Of a stretch of 64,000 nt of DNA, positions 48,319-60,387 are shown in pieces. The DNA comes from Rutstroemia sp. NJR-2017a BVV2 (Eukaryota > Ascomycota > Leotiomycetes > Helotiales > Rutstroemiaceae). Location of the stretch: assembly GCA_002946415.1 (NCBI GenBank), contig NJPS01000012.1, positions 682,001-746,000 of the forward strand, written 5' to 3'. The first letter of the stretch is position 1, and the number at the start of each line of letters is the position of its first letter. Made by a program: the position numbers and the translations under genes. The notes under the pieces were generated by a model, which had not been told where the DNA came from, did no database searches, and saw only the letters and a program-made list of their open reading frames with translations.

Positions 48319-49252
48319 TTCTGATATCTTTGGGCGTGGAACAGTTGGATGCGTACTTCTCCGTGTAAACTTATCGACGAAAGCCTAAACAACTAATGGA
48401 GAAGAACAGCTACGACGAGGAGAAGATATATATAGCCAGTTATGACCGGGGCTAAGAACATCAGCAGCAGCTATTCCATTGGAGGAGTAAATTTGTGCAC
48501 TGGCCGAGGCATCTGCCAGTGAATGAATGCAGCTCTATTTGCTAGGAGCACCTATCAAAGCCTCCAAGCGCAAGAGCTATATCTGTATCGAAGCAAGCAA
48601 CTAGGATGCAGCTTGACTCTGCAAGATCGAGAGATATCGGTCAAAGAGCTACGAGATATAAAAGGAACAGCTGAAGCATCTTAGAGGCAGACCTCGTATC
48701 TGGGCTCGGTGTATAATACTCATAACATGAGCAACGATCTATATCAAATCGGATGAAACAATATGTACAGCCATTATGAACAAGGTTACGAACCTGGCGG
48801 TACTTGTCTGATGAATTAACCTTATGCGGGGTACATTAGGAGAAAGCTTATTCTAAAATACATTCAATCTGTACCTGTGTCAAGGCACTATTTGCGCACC
48901 ACTAAATATCTAGAGACAAGACAAGGATAGAAAGAAAATGAAATTCAAGAGGAGCGTTTATCGGAGACGAGATACCGAATACAACACATCAATACGCTGA
49001 TCGCCTCCTATGCCCTGACAAACCTTATTTGGATATCTGCCGAACATCCTGCCGCCCCAATGACTACTTTACCCGGTCAATGCCTATCGGTTCATCGGCT
49101 CCGCATCCGCTAGTTTCTTGTTCAGGTCAATCACCTACTCTGCCATCCATATAAGATGCTCAGTCGCTATTCCCTGTCTGACATTTGATTGTAGAAGCCA
49201 ACCTCGACATCACTTAAATTTCTCTGGTATACTGGTTAGTCTGGCTGGTGCA
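48319..49252. promoter_or_regulatory. Shared divergent promoter region of two hemicellulases
   Basis: 934 bp between the GH54 and GH43 start codons, with no gene inside. Besides the GH54-proximal cluster it has another possible CreA site (gcggggt, about 48826-48832). No clear TATA box was found for the GH43 side. Confidence 0.55.
48427..48456 (-). promoter_or_regulatory. TATA box plus overlapping CreA/XlnR-type sites for GH54
   Basis: tatatata at 48427-48434 lies about 110 bp before the GH54 ATG. Just upstream, ccggggctaag contains ccgggg (48446-48451, fits the CreA consensus SYGGRG) overlapping ggctaa (48450-48455, the XlnR/Xyr1 core). A repressor and an activator site sharing bases would suit carbon-controlled hemicellulase expression. 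Short motifs, so inference only. Confidence 0.45.
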
Positions 49253-51111
49253 ATGAGAGTCGTTGTCTTCGTACTTGCCCTGATCTCGGGCATTTCTGCC
49301 CAGCAGTCTGCTTGGGGCCAATGTAAGTTCTCAGGTTGTTTCATGATCATAAGCTAATCACGATCATAGGCGGCGGAATTGGCTGGACGACGCCAACAAC
49401 CTGTGCTTCGGGGTCTTGCTGCAAGTATTCTAATGATTGGTACTCGCAATGCATCCCAGGCAGTTGTACGGCTTCAAGCAGCAGTGATATCCCGTCTTCT
49501 TCCTCCACAGCCTCCACAGTGCCTGGAACTTCAACAATATCGGGGACAACTGTCGCAACGAGCAGCACTTCCAGAGTCTCATCTTCTTCCACGAAGACGG
49601 CCGCTTCGCCTACAGGTACATTCACTAACCCAGTTCTCTATGAGGACTTCGCGGACAATGATATCTTCCGGTTGAACGACACGTACTACTACTCTGCATC
49701 GAACATGCACTTCAGCCCAGGCGCGCCAATTCTGCGATCATACGATCTTGTCAACTGGGAGTTTGTTGGCCATTCAGTCCCATTCTTGAACTTCGGCTCC
49801 CAGTACAATATGACTGGCAATCAGACCGCTTACCGGGAGGGCACTTGGGCATCAACACTGCGTTACCGCCAAAGCAATGGTCTTTGGTATTGGATTGGTT
49901 GCATAGACTTTTGGAATACCTACATTTACACAGCACCTCAAGTAGCTGGGCCATGGACCCAATCTGCCAGTATGCCAGGCACATGTTATTACGACTGTGG
50001 TCTCCTCATTGACGATGATGACACAATGTACGTTGTGTATGGTGGCACGAATGTTAGCGTGGCACAGCTCTCTGTCGATGGATTAAGCCAGGTGAAGACA
50101 CAACCAGTATTCAACGCGGCAGATGCAGAAAGGAATGGAATTGAAGGTAATCGGCTGTATAAAAGAGATGGCTACTATTATGTGCTCGATGATGACAGCC
50201 AAGGAACGACTGTAATCTGGAAGGCAACAAGCCCGTTCGGTCCTTATACCAAAAAGATCCTTGTCGATAATATCAATTCTCCTGTCCCTGGTGGGGGAAC
50301 ACTTGATCAAGGCAGTCTCATTCAGACCCAGAATGATGATTGGTATTTCATGTCGTTCTCCTGGGCATATCCAGCTGGTCGTCTGCCAGTTCTGGCGCCC
50401 ATAACATGGGGGAGTGACGGTTTCCCCATTTTAATAACAGACTCATCTGGAGGGTGGGGTGCATCTTATCCGAATCCCCTGCCTACTCATCCTCTGAGTA
50501 GTTGGACCGGTGTAGATAACTTCCAGGGAACCGAGCTTAGCGCTGTGTGGGAATGGAACCATAACCCCGACCCAACCAAATATCGTGTCAACAACGGCCT
50601 AACCCTGTCGACAGCGACCATTACAGACGATCTCTTCCATGCCCGAAATACACTTACCCATCGCCTCCACGGAGAGTTCCCCGTAGGCACTGTTGCTATT
50701 GACTTCACGAAAATGGCCGACGGGGATGTCACCGGTCTGGCGGCATTCCGCGATGTGACTTCGTGGATTGGAGTTATCCGTAATGGCACTGACTACACCA
50801 TTCAGGTCAGGGTAAACGCAACGCAGGATGAGTCTACTTGGGCCACAACTGGCACTGGCACCGTTGTGGCTACTGTTCCGATTACAGGCCGCAAGGTCTG
50901 GTTCCGAGTTTCATTGGATGCCAGAGCTAGTGGAACCAAGCTGGCGCAGTTCTACTATAGCACTAATGGCTCTAGCTTTACTCCGCTCGGTCCTTCTGCT
51001 CAACTATCCTCGGGCTGGCAAATTTTCATGGGCTATCGGTTTGGGATATTTAATTTTGCAACGAAGGCACTTGGCGGATCGATCCTGGTTACTCAGTTCG
51101 TAAACGCTTGA
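49253..51111 (+). CDS. GH43 beta-xylosidase/arabinofuranosidase with N-terminal CBM1
   Basis: Exons 49253-49322 and 49370-51111, intron 47 bp, 603 aa. Signal peptide 1-16 (ends ISA), then CBM1 (about 20-52: WGQCGGIGW...CCKYSNDWYSQC), split by the intron at its first cysteine. A Ser/Thr linker (55-110) follows, then a five-bladed GH43 propeller starting FTNPVLYEDFADNDIFR (base Asp119 or 121), with YDCGLLIDDDD (Asp232, pKa modulator) and NGIEGNRLYKRDGYYYVL (acid Glu282). The last 200 residues form the beta-sandwich (GH43_C2 type) common to fungal xylosidase-like members. It cleaves xylose or arabinose side groups from arabinoxylan. Its stop is 49 bp from the stop of the convergent amidase gene. 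Intact. Confidence 0.92.
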
Positions 51112-51160
51112 TATGGTAGCTTTAGTCAAACTTCTTCTAATCATCCAGTTTAACTCAGAT

Positions 51161-53135
51161 TCACAAATTCGTGTTAACTTTGCTCTCCGCAAGTGAAAAG
51201 ACATCAACCCACCCCTCACCACTCGGCTTCCTTTTCCCACCATCATAAAACCTATTCAAGTAAATCTCAGCCTCTCGTCCCCATGCCAAGAGTTGGTCCT
51301 CCGATCCCCAGTCTCCCATGGCCATTAGACCAATTGGGATTTTCCCCTCGCCCGCCGTCTTGACAGGATCGACATATCCAACTGGAACGCTGATTGCAGG
51401 ATTTCCACAGAAGTTAGCAATCCATACATATTCCATACTGCGGAATGTGCCATCTCCATCCTCGCAGCCATATTTTAGGTCTTCTTCCGATTTGATATCC
51501 CACCCTGGCATCGGGCTGGTCGGGGTAACTATAACCATATTCGGATACTTCTCGTACAAGTATGCAAGATGTTGCATGAGGATATTTCGCATTTGTTGAG
51601 CTAAGCGATAGTCCAGAGCAGAGGTCTGGTTTCCGACGACAGAAAAAATAACCTTGTTGGCGGCATTGAGTTCCGAAAGCCAAGAAGTAGATGTGAAAGG
51701 CTGATTTGGAGCACGTTGCGAGCGGGCACGAATGGTTAACTCGGTGAGAACAGTCAATGCGTGCGCTTTTTGGCCTTCAGCGAGGTAGGGTATTTCAATG
51801 TCTACAATGTCGTAGCCCAGGTTGTTCTGATAGTAATCTACAGCCTTTTGACAGACGTCAACAACCGACTTATCGGAGCGTGCGAACCATGGCTTATAGA
51901 TACCCATAACCTTTGAGTGCGAAGCGGGAGTGGTGCTTGGAGGTGCGAAATGTGCGCAGATAGGGTCCGATGGGTTTGGTCGTGCAAGAACTCTATACAT
52001 AGCTTCAAGGTCCATCATTGTAGCTGCCAAAGGTCCAGTGCATGTAATGGTGCTCTCTGTATCTTCCAGTCGTCCATGTGTTGGTTTTAAGCCGTATATA
52101 CCGCAGAATGCAGCCGGAATACGTATGCTCCCACCGCCATCAGCACCAAATGCAAAGGGTATCAGGCCTGCTGCTACGGCATAAGCTGAGCCAGACGAAG
52201 AGCCGCCTGGATAGTAATTTCTGTTATGAGGATTTCTTGGCGTTCCCCAGTTGGGATTGAGGCCTGTAGTGTCCGTACCATATTCATGCATGTTTGTTTT
52301 GCCAAGGATGATAGCGCCAGATTTTTCGAGCTTTTCCACTGGCCACGCAGTGGTTTCGGATATGGGGAACAGGATGTCATTTGCGACTCTTCCATTCGTG
52401 CTTCGGTATCCGGCCATAACTGAAGAATCTTTTATAGCTGTCGGGACCCCATCGAGTAGTCCAAGTGGTCCACCGGCTGCATAACGGGCTGTTGACTCTT
52501 TCGCTGCTGCAAGGACGGAGTCCACGTTGGTTGCAACGAAAGAGACGGAGTGGGGAGATGGAGAAGTGATATCTCGACGAATGAGAGGCAGTAGAGACTC
52601 GCATACTGCAAGTGGGGTAAGCTCCCCAGAAAGATACTTGGAGTGATAATCTGCGACGGTATGATATCGGCCTAGGGCATCCTTTGGGAGATCTTGGAAG
52701 GATGATGGGTCGAGGTTAGGTATGTATTGTGAATCAGCTTGGCGTGTAAGCGAAATGACAGTAGGCTGAGATGAGGTTAGACGCCAAGTTGGTAACTGGG
52801 TTTGGGCTCTGTGACAAGGATCACTTACATCCCATCTTTCCTTGGCGTTGCCCAGGTTAAGTTCTCTCAAGCCGGAAAACCCTGAATCATTGTAGATAAA
52901 TTTTTGAATGAACCAAACCTTTGGCACGCTGATGCTCATTGATCAGTAATTTTGAAAGCTTTAAGAAAGATGGTCCTATAACTCACAGCCACCCCGCAAA
53001 AACTAGAGGCGTACCTCTCAGAATTAGGTTGGATGGATCCGGCATTCGAAATGGAAGTTTGGGTCCTTCCACGGCCTTTGGATAGGCGACGAAGGATTCG
53101 GTCGATGACTTCCTATGACCTGCCGATGCGGGCAT
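51161..53135 (-). CDS. Amidase signature family protein, three exons
   Basis: Exons 53135-52987, 52928-52829 and 52765-51161; introns 58 and 63 bp, GT-AG, phases matching; 617 aa. The catalytic Ser-cisSer-Lys triad is visible: Lys195 in GVPTAIKDSS, Ser273/274 in PGGSSSGSAYAVAAG and nucleophile Ser296 in FGADGGGSIRIPAAFCG. The family hydrolyses amides to acid plus ammonia; the substrate is not evident. There is no signal peptide, so it is likely cytosolic. The start MPASAGHRKSSTES is the only ATG giving continuous splicing. Codons 1-23 lie inside repeat copy B; the rest lies outside, so the gene spans the repeat junction yet is intact. Confidence 0.9.
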
Positions 53136-54449
53136 ACTAAGTGTTATAACCGGGGTTATAACCGGGAAGTGTGGCTACAAAGAAAGTGGAAAAGGAAAAG
53201 TTCAATGAGAATTGATCCAAATCCTCTCAAGATATGCGAGAAGAAAATGGTACAACGACGGTGGTGATTACACCGGCTTCCGAGTCGCTAGATAATCGAT
53301 GACTGCAGCAATCCACTGTTGTCTTGCCTTGGAATATATGGCAATTGCGGTTGCTATGACTTAGTATATTTACTTGTAGTTGTAGTAAATAATATTCTGA
53401 GGAGACCTTTTTGCACAAGACATCACCGTAGCTCAAGAAATTCCACTAAGGGGGGCACAGCACCTGCCGCCAATCATATATTCGCGAATATACCCATCAA
53501 AATATATAACTGTTATACACTATTCTGAATTAGTAGCTAACAATCTTACAATCCCAGTCCCTCCCGTTGAGGGCCAGGAATTCGCCGGGTTGGGGCACCC
53601 ATAGGTAGGTTATGATGACTAATGGGTACCCGGTGAGTCAGTTGAAGGCTACTATCCCCTCCTATGAATAAAGGTTAAATTTTTGATGGCAAGAGGAACA
53701 TAAATTTAACCTTTATTCATAGGATTATTCATAGGAGGGAATAATACTTTCATTATATATTAGCTGTCACGGGCCCTTTTATAGCATATACCACCCCTGC
53801 TTAGGTAGATGGGTAGGTTGGACAGCTCGAAAACCCACCTATAGGTACCCGTAGATAGATAGATCAAAGGGGTATAATCACTAACCCATGGGTACTTATT
53901 TCGCAGCCTACTGTTGAGTACTGGCTGGAAAACTTACCGGAACTATTGATATATTCATGTGAAATGACCTAATGACTATGTACGCTCAGATTTGATCTAC
54001 CTTACCACAGATCGCGGGAGTCGTTCAGGGTACTAGTGAGAACCATTATTTCAAGTAGTCTTCAATAATACCCAGGTTAATACATATATTTCAGCGATCT
54101 ATTCCCGGAAGCTGCATTCCAATCCTTTATTCATTTTCTTCCATCTCATCAGCTGTCAGTAATCACGGTCAATTTCACGGTCAATCTCCTTGATTAGCAG
54201 TCAGTATGTTCATAGTCAGTCTTGTCGAGCAACGAAGGCGACGCGACCGTGCAGGAAGCTTTATCAACCTTGGTCATCTATATGATGCTGGCATCATAGC
54301 TGCTAAACAGTCAAAAGTACACATTCGCATAGCTTTCTTTGCCGGAATCTCTATGTCTGAACCAGATTTCCTGTGAGATCACCTTTCCAAGCTCAAACCC
54401 TCGCACTTCCCGCCTAGCTCTGAAGTACTAACTTTGCATAAATTTGCAG
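53136..54449. other. Copy B of the non-coding stretch 70-1383
   Basis: Same content as 70-1383, including the 12-bp duplication at 53143-53166 and the hairpin at 53657-53740. No gene seen. Confidence 0.5.
53657..53740. repeat. Hairpin, copy B
   Basis: Identical to 591-674; stems 53660-53682 and 53702-53724. Confidence 0.7.
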
Positions 54450-54972
54450 TTCCGGGGTTGACCCTATCGTAACATGTTCGCGACAGCAATTCGACATGGT
54501 AAGGTCTTTCGGCGCGACCGCCGTTTTCGACTACACATCCCCCTCTGTAGGTAGCGATATAAGCGCATATACCAATGGACGACTCCGTTACGCACTTGAC
54601 TGCATCACTGACCAAGCTTCTGCCGAATGCTGCTACAATGCTATGGGACGTACTGGTTGCTCCTATACATCTCTGGAAGTATGTCCAGCTGAATTGCGAC
54701 CAAGAGAAGGGGTGAAATACGATTTTTTCTTGGCTCTTGAAGGGTTTGGAAAGGATTTGAAGCTTGGCGGAGAGTATGCACGCACTGGTTCCACGGACAA
54801 GAAAGCGCTCGCTATCACGCTTTTCAGAATGATGCAAAAGCTACTCGATGAAAGTATATTGAAAACACACCCGACTGAGATAATTGGTGAAGGATTTGAC
54901 AAGATTTTGGAAGGATTGGAAATTTTGAAAAAAGGCGAAGTGAGAGGTAAAAAGCTTGTTGTAATAATTTGA
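54450..54972 (+). pseudogene. Trans-enoyl-reductase remnant, copy B
   Basis: Same C-terminal fragment as 1384-1906, unchanged. The truncation therefore predates the duplication. Confidence 0.65.
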
Positions 54973-56688
54973 TTTGATTTTGTAAATAATTGCAGAAGTT
55001 GCCATTACCCATGATCTTGATTGGCTGGGTGACTACAGGGGGGACTGTTCCTCATACAGTATTGCTGAGGAGGATGTCTTGGAGATGGTGCTCTGGCAAT
55101 ACACATTAGTTAACACAGACAAATAAGGCGATCCACTAGACGGAAAATCTACGTGGGTAGAAGCTACGGTCCGCGAGTTGAAAGGAAAACACACTTTCCG
55201 GTGGCCTACAATGAAATTAATGACTCCATTACTACCTGATATCCCGCTCCATGTAATAGGGGTTCAATGCTCGAGCTCCTCAGAGACAGGCAGAGCGAGT
55301 CTCGATAGGATTTCCGGAACAATTCATAACACCGAATCTTACTTTACAGGTCTTCCTCGTTTCAGCAAAGCCGTACCCTTCATATTCTCACCCGGGATCT
55401 GCGGCAGTATGAAAATCGGCTCCGGTGGGCCTTCCTGCACGACACTAGACGAATCCTGAAAATATATATTATGTTATTAAAATTACCGATTCCATACGCT
55501 CCGTGCAGAACCGCACATCAACGAACTGGAGGACGCCGCTCATACAATCATCCAATCTCCCAAGGAACATGTCGGGTAAAGATGGGCCCAAAATCACCCA
55601 CTTTGATCGGCCACTCAGACCTGAACTTCTGCATGCAATGGAAGAAGCCCACAGGCACGTTGCTTCTTCCCTCATATGCCATTAGCACCTAGCGGTAGCG
55701 AGCGCGTGGACGCATCCTTACTTGGTGGCTAGTGAGCATTGGACACGGGTTGTAGACGCGCGTGTTTTACCGCCACTGTTTATTTTAGTGGCGTTGATGA
55801 TATGGGCAACAGGCTGCGTAGTGCTAGGGATCATGTACGGTTTCGGGGAGAGGTTGGATTCCTTTTTCACTGTTAGAAGTATGTACTAATATTGTCTTTG
55901 ATAGCTGATCTTGATCCGGTAGAAGTTATGCGACGATAGGGGTTCGCTTAGTTGAGAAGGGGGTGCTGATGTATCTATTTTTGGAGGATAGTAGATGCGG
56001 CTGTTGATGCTATTCAGCCCCACTGCTTTAAATCAATACCTATTACATATATTCTGTATTAAAGCGATACAAGCCTCTATATGGGTAGATTTGGTGGCTA
56101 GATGGGCGCCGTACGGAGGGGGTTCACCTACAGCCGGTGCGAGGAGTATATAACGACCAGCTGGAAGATGTTGCGGCTGTACCACGCGGGGAAGCAGCAC
56201 CCCGGGGCTCTAAGCAAGAAGGATCCGGGTACGTAGGCCAAGGTCGAGCTGCAGACCTTCTTTTCAGCTCCAGGTCGAGCGGTCTATTTATTTTATATAA
56301 CAACCAAGCCGTGGGTAGAGCCATCCGTTGTCGCATTTGTGGTTGTAGTTCAGAACCAATATGCCATTTCAAGTGGTGATTGGCTAGGCACAAAAAGGCG
56401 CCAGGCACACTACCAGTCACTAATTGACATTATTAAGTTTTTTTCGAGCTGTGCGTATGAAAGATTTGTGTATTATCAATCAGTTATAGTATTCCTAGTA
56501 GAATAAAACAGTAAAACTTCTTTATATATCTGCAAATCAACACTCAATTGATCTACATATCCTATAAATAATTTCACCGCACTCCAATATAACACCCAAG
56601 AAACTTGTAAATACATTATATTGAACTTGTCAAGTTTCATTTTGGCAAATCTTTTCCATCAACTTGCAGAATTCAAAGTATCCAATGC
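54973..56688. other. Copy B of the intergenic 1907-3622
   Basis: Nothing beyond what is described for copy A. Confidence 0.4.
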
Positions 56689-57135
56689 TTACTGCAGGGT
56701 CGTCAAACGATACTCATTACCAGCTTTCAATGGCTTTCCAGGTCCGCTCGTGATTCCAATAAACTGGCACTGCCCAACAATATCTTTCGTTGCAATGTTG
56801 AATTTGACGCTGTTCGCGAAATCACAAGTATCGCCTCCTGTGTTGCCAACTTGAAGAGCTGAGTTTGTGCCGATGAACTGCTCGTCGATTTCGTCGATCA
56901 AAAGAGAAGAGTATAGCTCATTCGGATAGATGTAGCAGGATTCATCGCCGTATACAGTCCTGGTGTAGATTGTAGGCGGTACAGTAGTTGTGCAATTGTT
57001 ATCGGAGAAGAATATGACGTTGATGGAGGGGCCGGAACTCCTCTCAGCGAGACTTTGGGTTGAGAGGGGAGTTGCTTGGACCGTTGACGATAGGAGAAGC
57101 GGGACAAGAGAGAGGAGAACAGAAGGCGAAAACAT
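56689..57135 (-). CDS. Small secreted cysteine-containing protein, copy B
   Basis: Identical 148-aa product with signal peptide and four cysteines. If both copies are real, dosage of this secreted protein is doubled. Confidence 0.75.
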   Translation of the reverse strand: MFSPSVLLSLVPLLLSSTVQATPLSTQSLAERSSGPSINVIFFSDNNCTTTVPPTIYTRTVYGDESCYIYPNELYSSLLIDEIDEQFIGTNSALQVGNTGGDTCDFANSVKFNIATKDIVGQCQFIGITSGPGKPLKAGNEYRLTTLQ

Positions 57136-57962
57136 TTTGATGGATTGGTGGTGGATTTTCGAGCAGGTTTAATCTTAAGAGTAATTAACGAGAGGGATGT
57201 TGATGATGCTGTGCTGTTTCGAAATGATGTTCTGGTTTAATATTGTGTTGCAAGAAAACTATGAAGAAGAATGTATTCAGCTTTATACTTTTGGCCACGA
57301 TGGCGAACAACTATTGCTGTAAGCAAATACGAGTAGATACCCGAGTAGATACCCGTGTAGATACCCGTTGTGGGCATCACTGTAAGCAAATACGAGAAGA
57401 TGTTCGTTGTGGGCATCACTTGTAAGCAAATACGAGAAGCTGCCATGTATGGGCATTATTCAGCACCGGAGACCGTTAGGTAAGCTGCGAAGTAAACCCA
57501 GTGGTTGGGGCACCTATAGGTGGGGATTATGATAACCAATAGGGGTGGCTGTCGGAATTCTCCGCGCACGGGCCATAAACGGCTATTTTCATCACCTCAA
57601 TTACCCACGATGGAGACGAAAAGGCGTTTCGTATTATTGCGTCAGAGTGTAGACGAGGACAAAAGAACAGCGATCCAGCCAAACGATTTTCTCTAAGCAA
57701 AGTCGTATCTAATAATACTTCTCTAAGAATTTCCAAATATTCGCACACATTCGCGCATCGTTATTGTTGATGCTCGAGCTACACCAAATTTGTGTGGTTG
57801 AGTACCGACCATGTTCGACCACGAGTGTAAAATACAGATATTAGTATAGAATCACAAGCTTTATCCTCTATTTGAGGTATATATATCTGATATGTAATCC
57901 TAATCACTATCCTAATCACTATCACGATCGCTCACGTCCGATAAAGCCTCTCAAGATTTCTA
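57136..57962. other. Copy B of the divergent intergenic region 4070-4896
   Basis: Includes the minisatellite. No repeat-number change relative to copy A, although such arrays usually vary fast. Confidence 0.45.
57318..57460. repeat. Minisatellite, copy B
   Basis: Same unit order and number as 4252-4394. Confidence 0.75.
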
Positions 57963-59723
57963 ATGAATACCTACAACACACCTCTCAACTCGACGAAGAA
58001 GGAGATTCGTGTCCTTATCCTCGAGCCTTCTAGTACTGATTACCCGATCAAATGCTCGACAAAGGTTGTCTCCCTTCTCAGTGAACCACAATATGAAGCT
58101 TTATCATATGTCTGGGGTGATGTGTCAATTAGAGACAGCATAGTGCTGGACGGGGGTCCCTTCCTTGTCACAAAGAACCTAGCTATAGCGCTGCACCACC
58201 TGCGCCTTCCGGACAAACCACGAAGGCTCTGGGTTGATGCACTTTGTATTAATCAGAATGATATGAAAGAAAGGAATGAACAAGTTGCGATGATGGGCGA
58301 GGTATACCTTCATGCGAAGCCGGTAGTAATTTTCCTGGGAGAAGCGTTTGATGATAGCGACGAAGCGTTGGGGTTCATCTCTACGGTCAGCGAGGAGGCT
58401 GAGATTACCGAAGAAATTTCTATCAGATTCTTTTCATTCTATATGAGGCTTGTTGAGAAGGAGTGGTTCACGCGGTTATGGACGGTTCAGGAATTGGTAC
58501 TTGCCACTCAAGATCCGCTCATTGGGTGTGGATTTGCTTGGACGACGTGGAGCAAGCTGTTGAAATTATGGCAGAAAGTGGCTCGGAAAGAATTTTCGAA
58601 GATGGGTATGGTCATTATGGACACGAAAGAAAGGAGTGCAGATAATCAAGGAGAACTTTCAGGCGTTCTTCCTAATTGCATCAAGGTCGATCTTCTCAAC
58701 AATTTACGCACCGCAGTGTGTAACAGCGGAGGCGAAGAGCTACAGGATCTGCTCCTCAATACGGTCTCAGCAAATGCAACTGAGCCAAAAGATAGAGTAT
58801 ATGGACTACTTGGAATGATGCACAACGAGGATAGACAGCTCCTGACTGTCGATTATGGCCGAACGTTAGGAGTCGTCTATGCTGAAGCAATTGCTCATAT
58901 TTTTCGAAAAGGGACAGGTCCATACCTTCTTTCTGGCATGGAACTGGCAGGGAAATCACCATCAGATCCATCATTACCATCATGGGTACCTGTATTAGGG
59001 AGTAAGACCTTAACGAGTCCAATCCGTTACCATCCCCCTGGAGTTGGCGTATCGGGAGCTGGCAGCGGCGCCAAGAATGGAATCGTCGACCCTGATCTCA
59101 AGACCCTTCGTGTGAGAGGCATGCATATCGATATTGTTTATGAGAAAGAAAGATTTGGCGAGGGAAAAGGGCTTCTAGCACAGTTACCGAGGATAGAAGC
59201 TTTGGTGACTAAAGCTCATGAACTTGCGAAGTCCAAATCAGAGCATCGTCCGTACCTCAACAATTTCAAGAATAAAGAGCCACTTTGGCGAACATTAATC
59301 GCAAATAAAGCATACAGTGGGTCTGTAAGGGAGATTGCTCCAGAAATATACGGGGAAATGTACGAAAGTCTGCTGAAGCAGCAGAGCAGGGATGGAGTGG
59401 AGGGGAATAACATGGAGGATTTTACTCGAGATTATAGATTAGCTTTGTTGAATCATTTACCCGGAGGCTGTTTCTTCATCACCGAAACTGGCTTCTATGG
59501 GATCAGTGAAGATACGACTGAGGTCGGAGACCACTTGGCGATTTGGTTTGGCACCCCAGCTCCATTTGTATTGAAGCCAATCTCACACTCAGGCAAGGTA
59601 ACTGGCGGGGGAGCCTATTCTGTCCGTGGTGTGGCTTACGTTGCTGGTATAATGGATGGAGAAATTGTTGACGAGGTGTATTGCGAAGATTTGGAAGATG
59701 ATATCGTCTTTATTGTACAGTAG
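57963..59723 (+). CDS. HET-domain protein, copy B
   Basis: Identical 586-aa product to the gene at 4897-6657, with all HET motifs intact. Two identical HET alleles in one haploid genome would not be expected to react with each other; the copy is neutral or changes dosage. Confidence 0.92.
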   Translation: MNTYNTPLNSTKKEIRVLILEPSSTDYPIKCSTKVVSLLSEPQYEALSYVWGDVSIRDSIVLDGGPFLVTKNLAIALHHLRLPDKPRRLWVDALCINQNDMKERNEQVAMMGEVYLHAKPVVIFLGEAFDDSDEALGFISTVSEEAEITEEISIRFFSFYMRLVEKEWFTRLWTVQELVLATQDPLIGCGFAWTTWSKLLKLWQKVARKEFSKMGMVIMDTKERSADNQGELSGVLPNCIKVDLLNNLRTAVCNSGGEELQDLLLNTVSANATEPKDRVYGLLGMMHNEDRQLLTVDYGRTLGVVYAEAIAHIFRKGTGPYLLSGMELAGKSPSDPSLPSWVPVLGSKTLTSPIRYHPPGVGVSGAGSGAKNGIVDPDLKTLRVRGMHIDIVYEKERFGEGKGLLAQLPRIEALVTKAHELAKSKSEHRPYLNNFKNKEPLWRTLIANKAYSGSVREIAPEIYGEMYESLLKQQSRDGVEGNNMEDFTRDYRLALLNHLPGGCFFITETGFYGISEDTTEVGDHLAIWFGTPAPFVLKPISHSGKVTGGGAYSVRGVAYVAGIMDGEIVDEVYCEDLEDDIVFIVQ

Positions 59724-59835
59724 AGAGGGCTGCTCGGCTGTCACTATGCTGAGCGTTGGCCACTGGGCAATGCTTCTATCTATGCCGCCCGGATCTACAA
59801 GTTCGAGATAAAAATAGAAACATCAAGATCGACTT

Positions 59836-60354
59836 CTACCTATATCCGGCATTCTCCACCTCATCATCGAATAAGGTCGGCTCTTGCCTATAGTGGATTA
59901 CAATGCTCTTCACCTTGGTATAACTCTTAAAAGCTTCAAGCCCGTAGCTCTTCCCAAGCCCACTCTCTTTGAATTCCCTCCATAGTGACGACGGATCATT
60001 CAGATGATATCCGTTGATCTAAAAAAATCACGTATCAAGTTTTTCAGCAACGCGATGAGCTTACTAGTAATTGAAATCATTCGTCCATACTGATATATCA
60101 AGTACAGGGGAAGTAGAATTTGTAATTTTAACGATCTCTTCCCCAGATTCCCACTTGATAAGAGCGATTATAGGACAAAAGACCTCGTTATATGAAAGAT
60201 TGCTTCCAGTATATATCTCGATTAGAGGTGGTTGGAAGAAGAATTCTCTGCTATCTATACTACTAGTCTCTCTACTATGGAGAACCTTTCCACTATCTAT
60301 AACTATATGAGAAGTACATATAGAATATCTCTTTATACTAATATATAAGATCAT
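59836..60354 (-). pseudogene. Aldehyde dehydrogenase remnant, copy B
   Basis: Same two degraded C-terminal segments as 6770-7288, with the same defects. Confidence 0.75.
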
Positions 60355-60387
60355 TACTCCACTTTTCAGTTTAGCTATAGCTACTCT

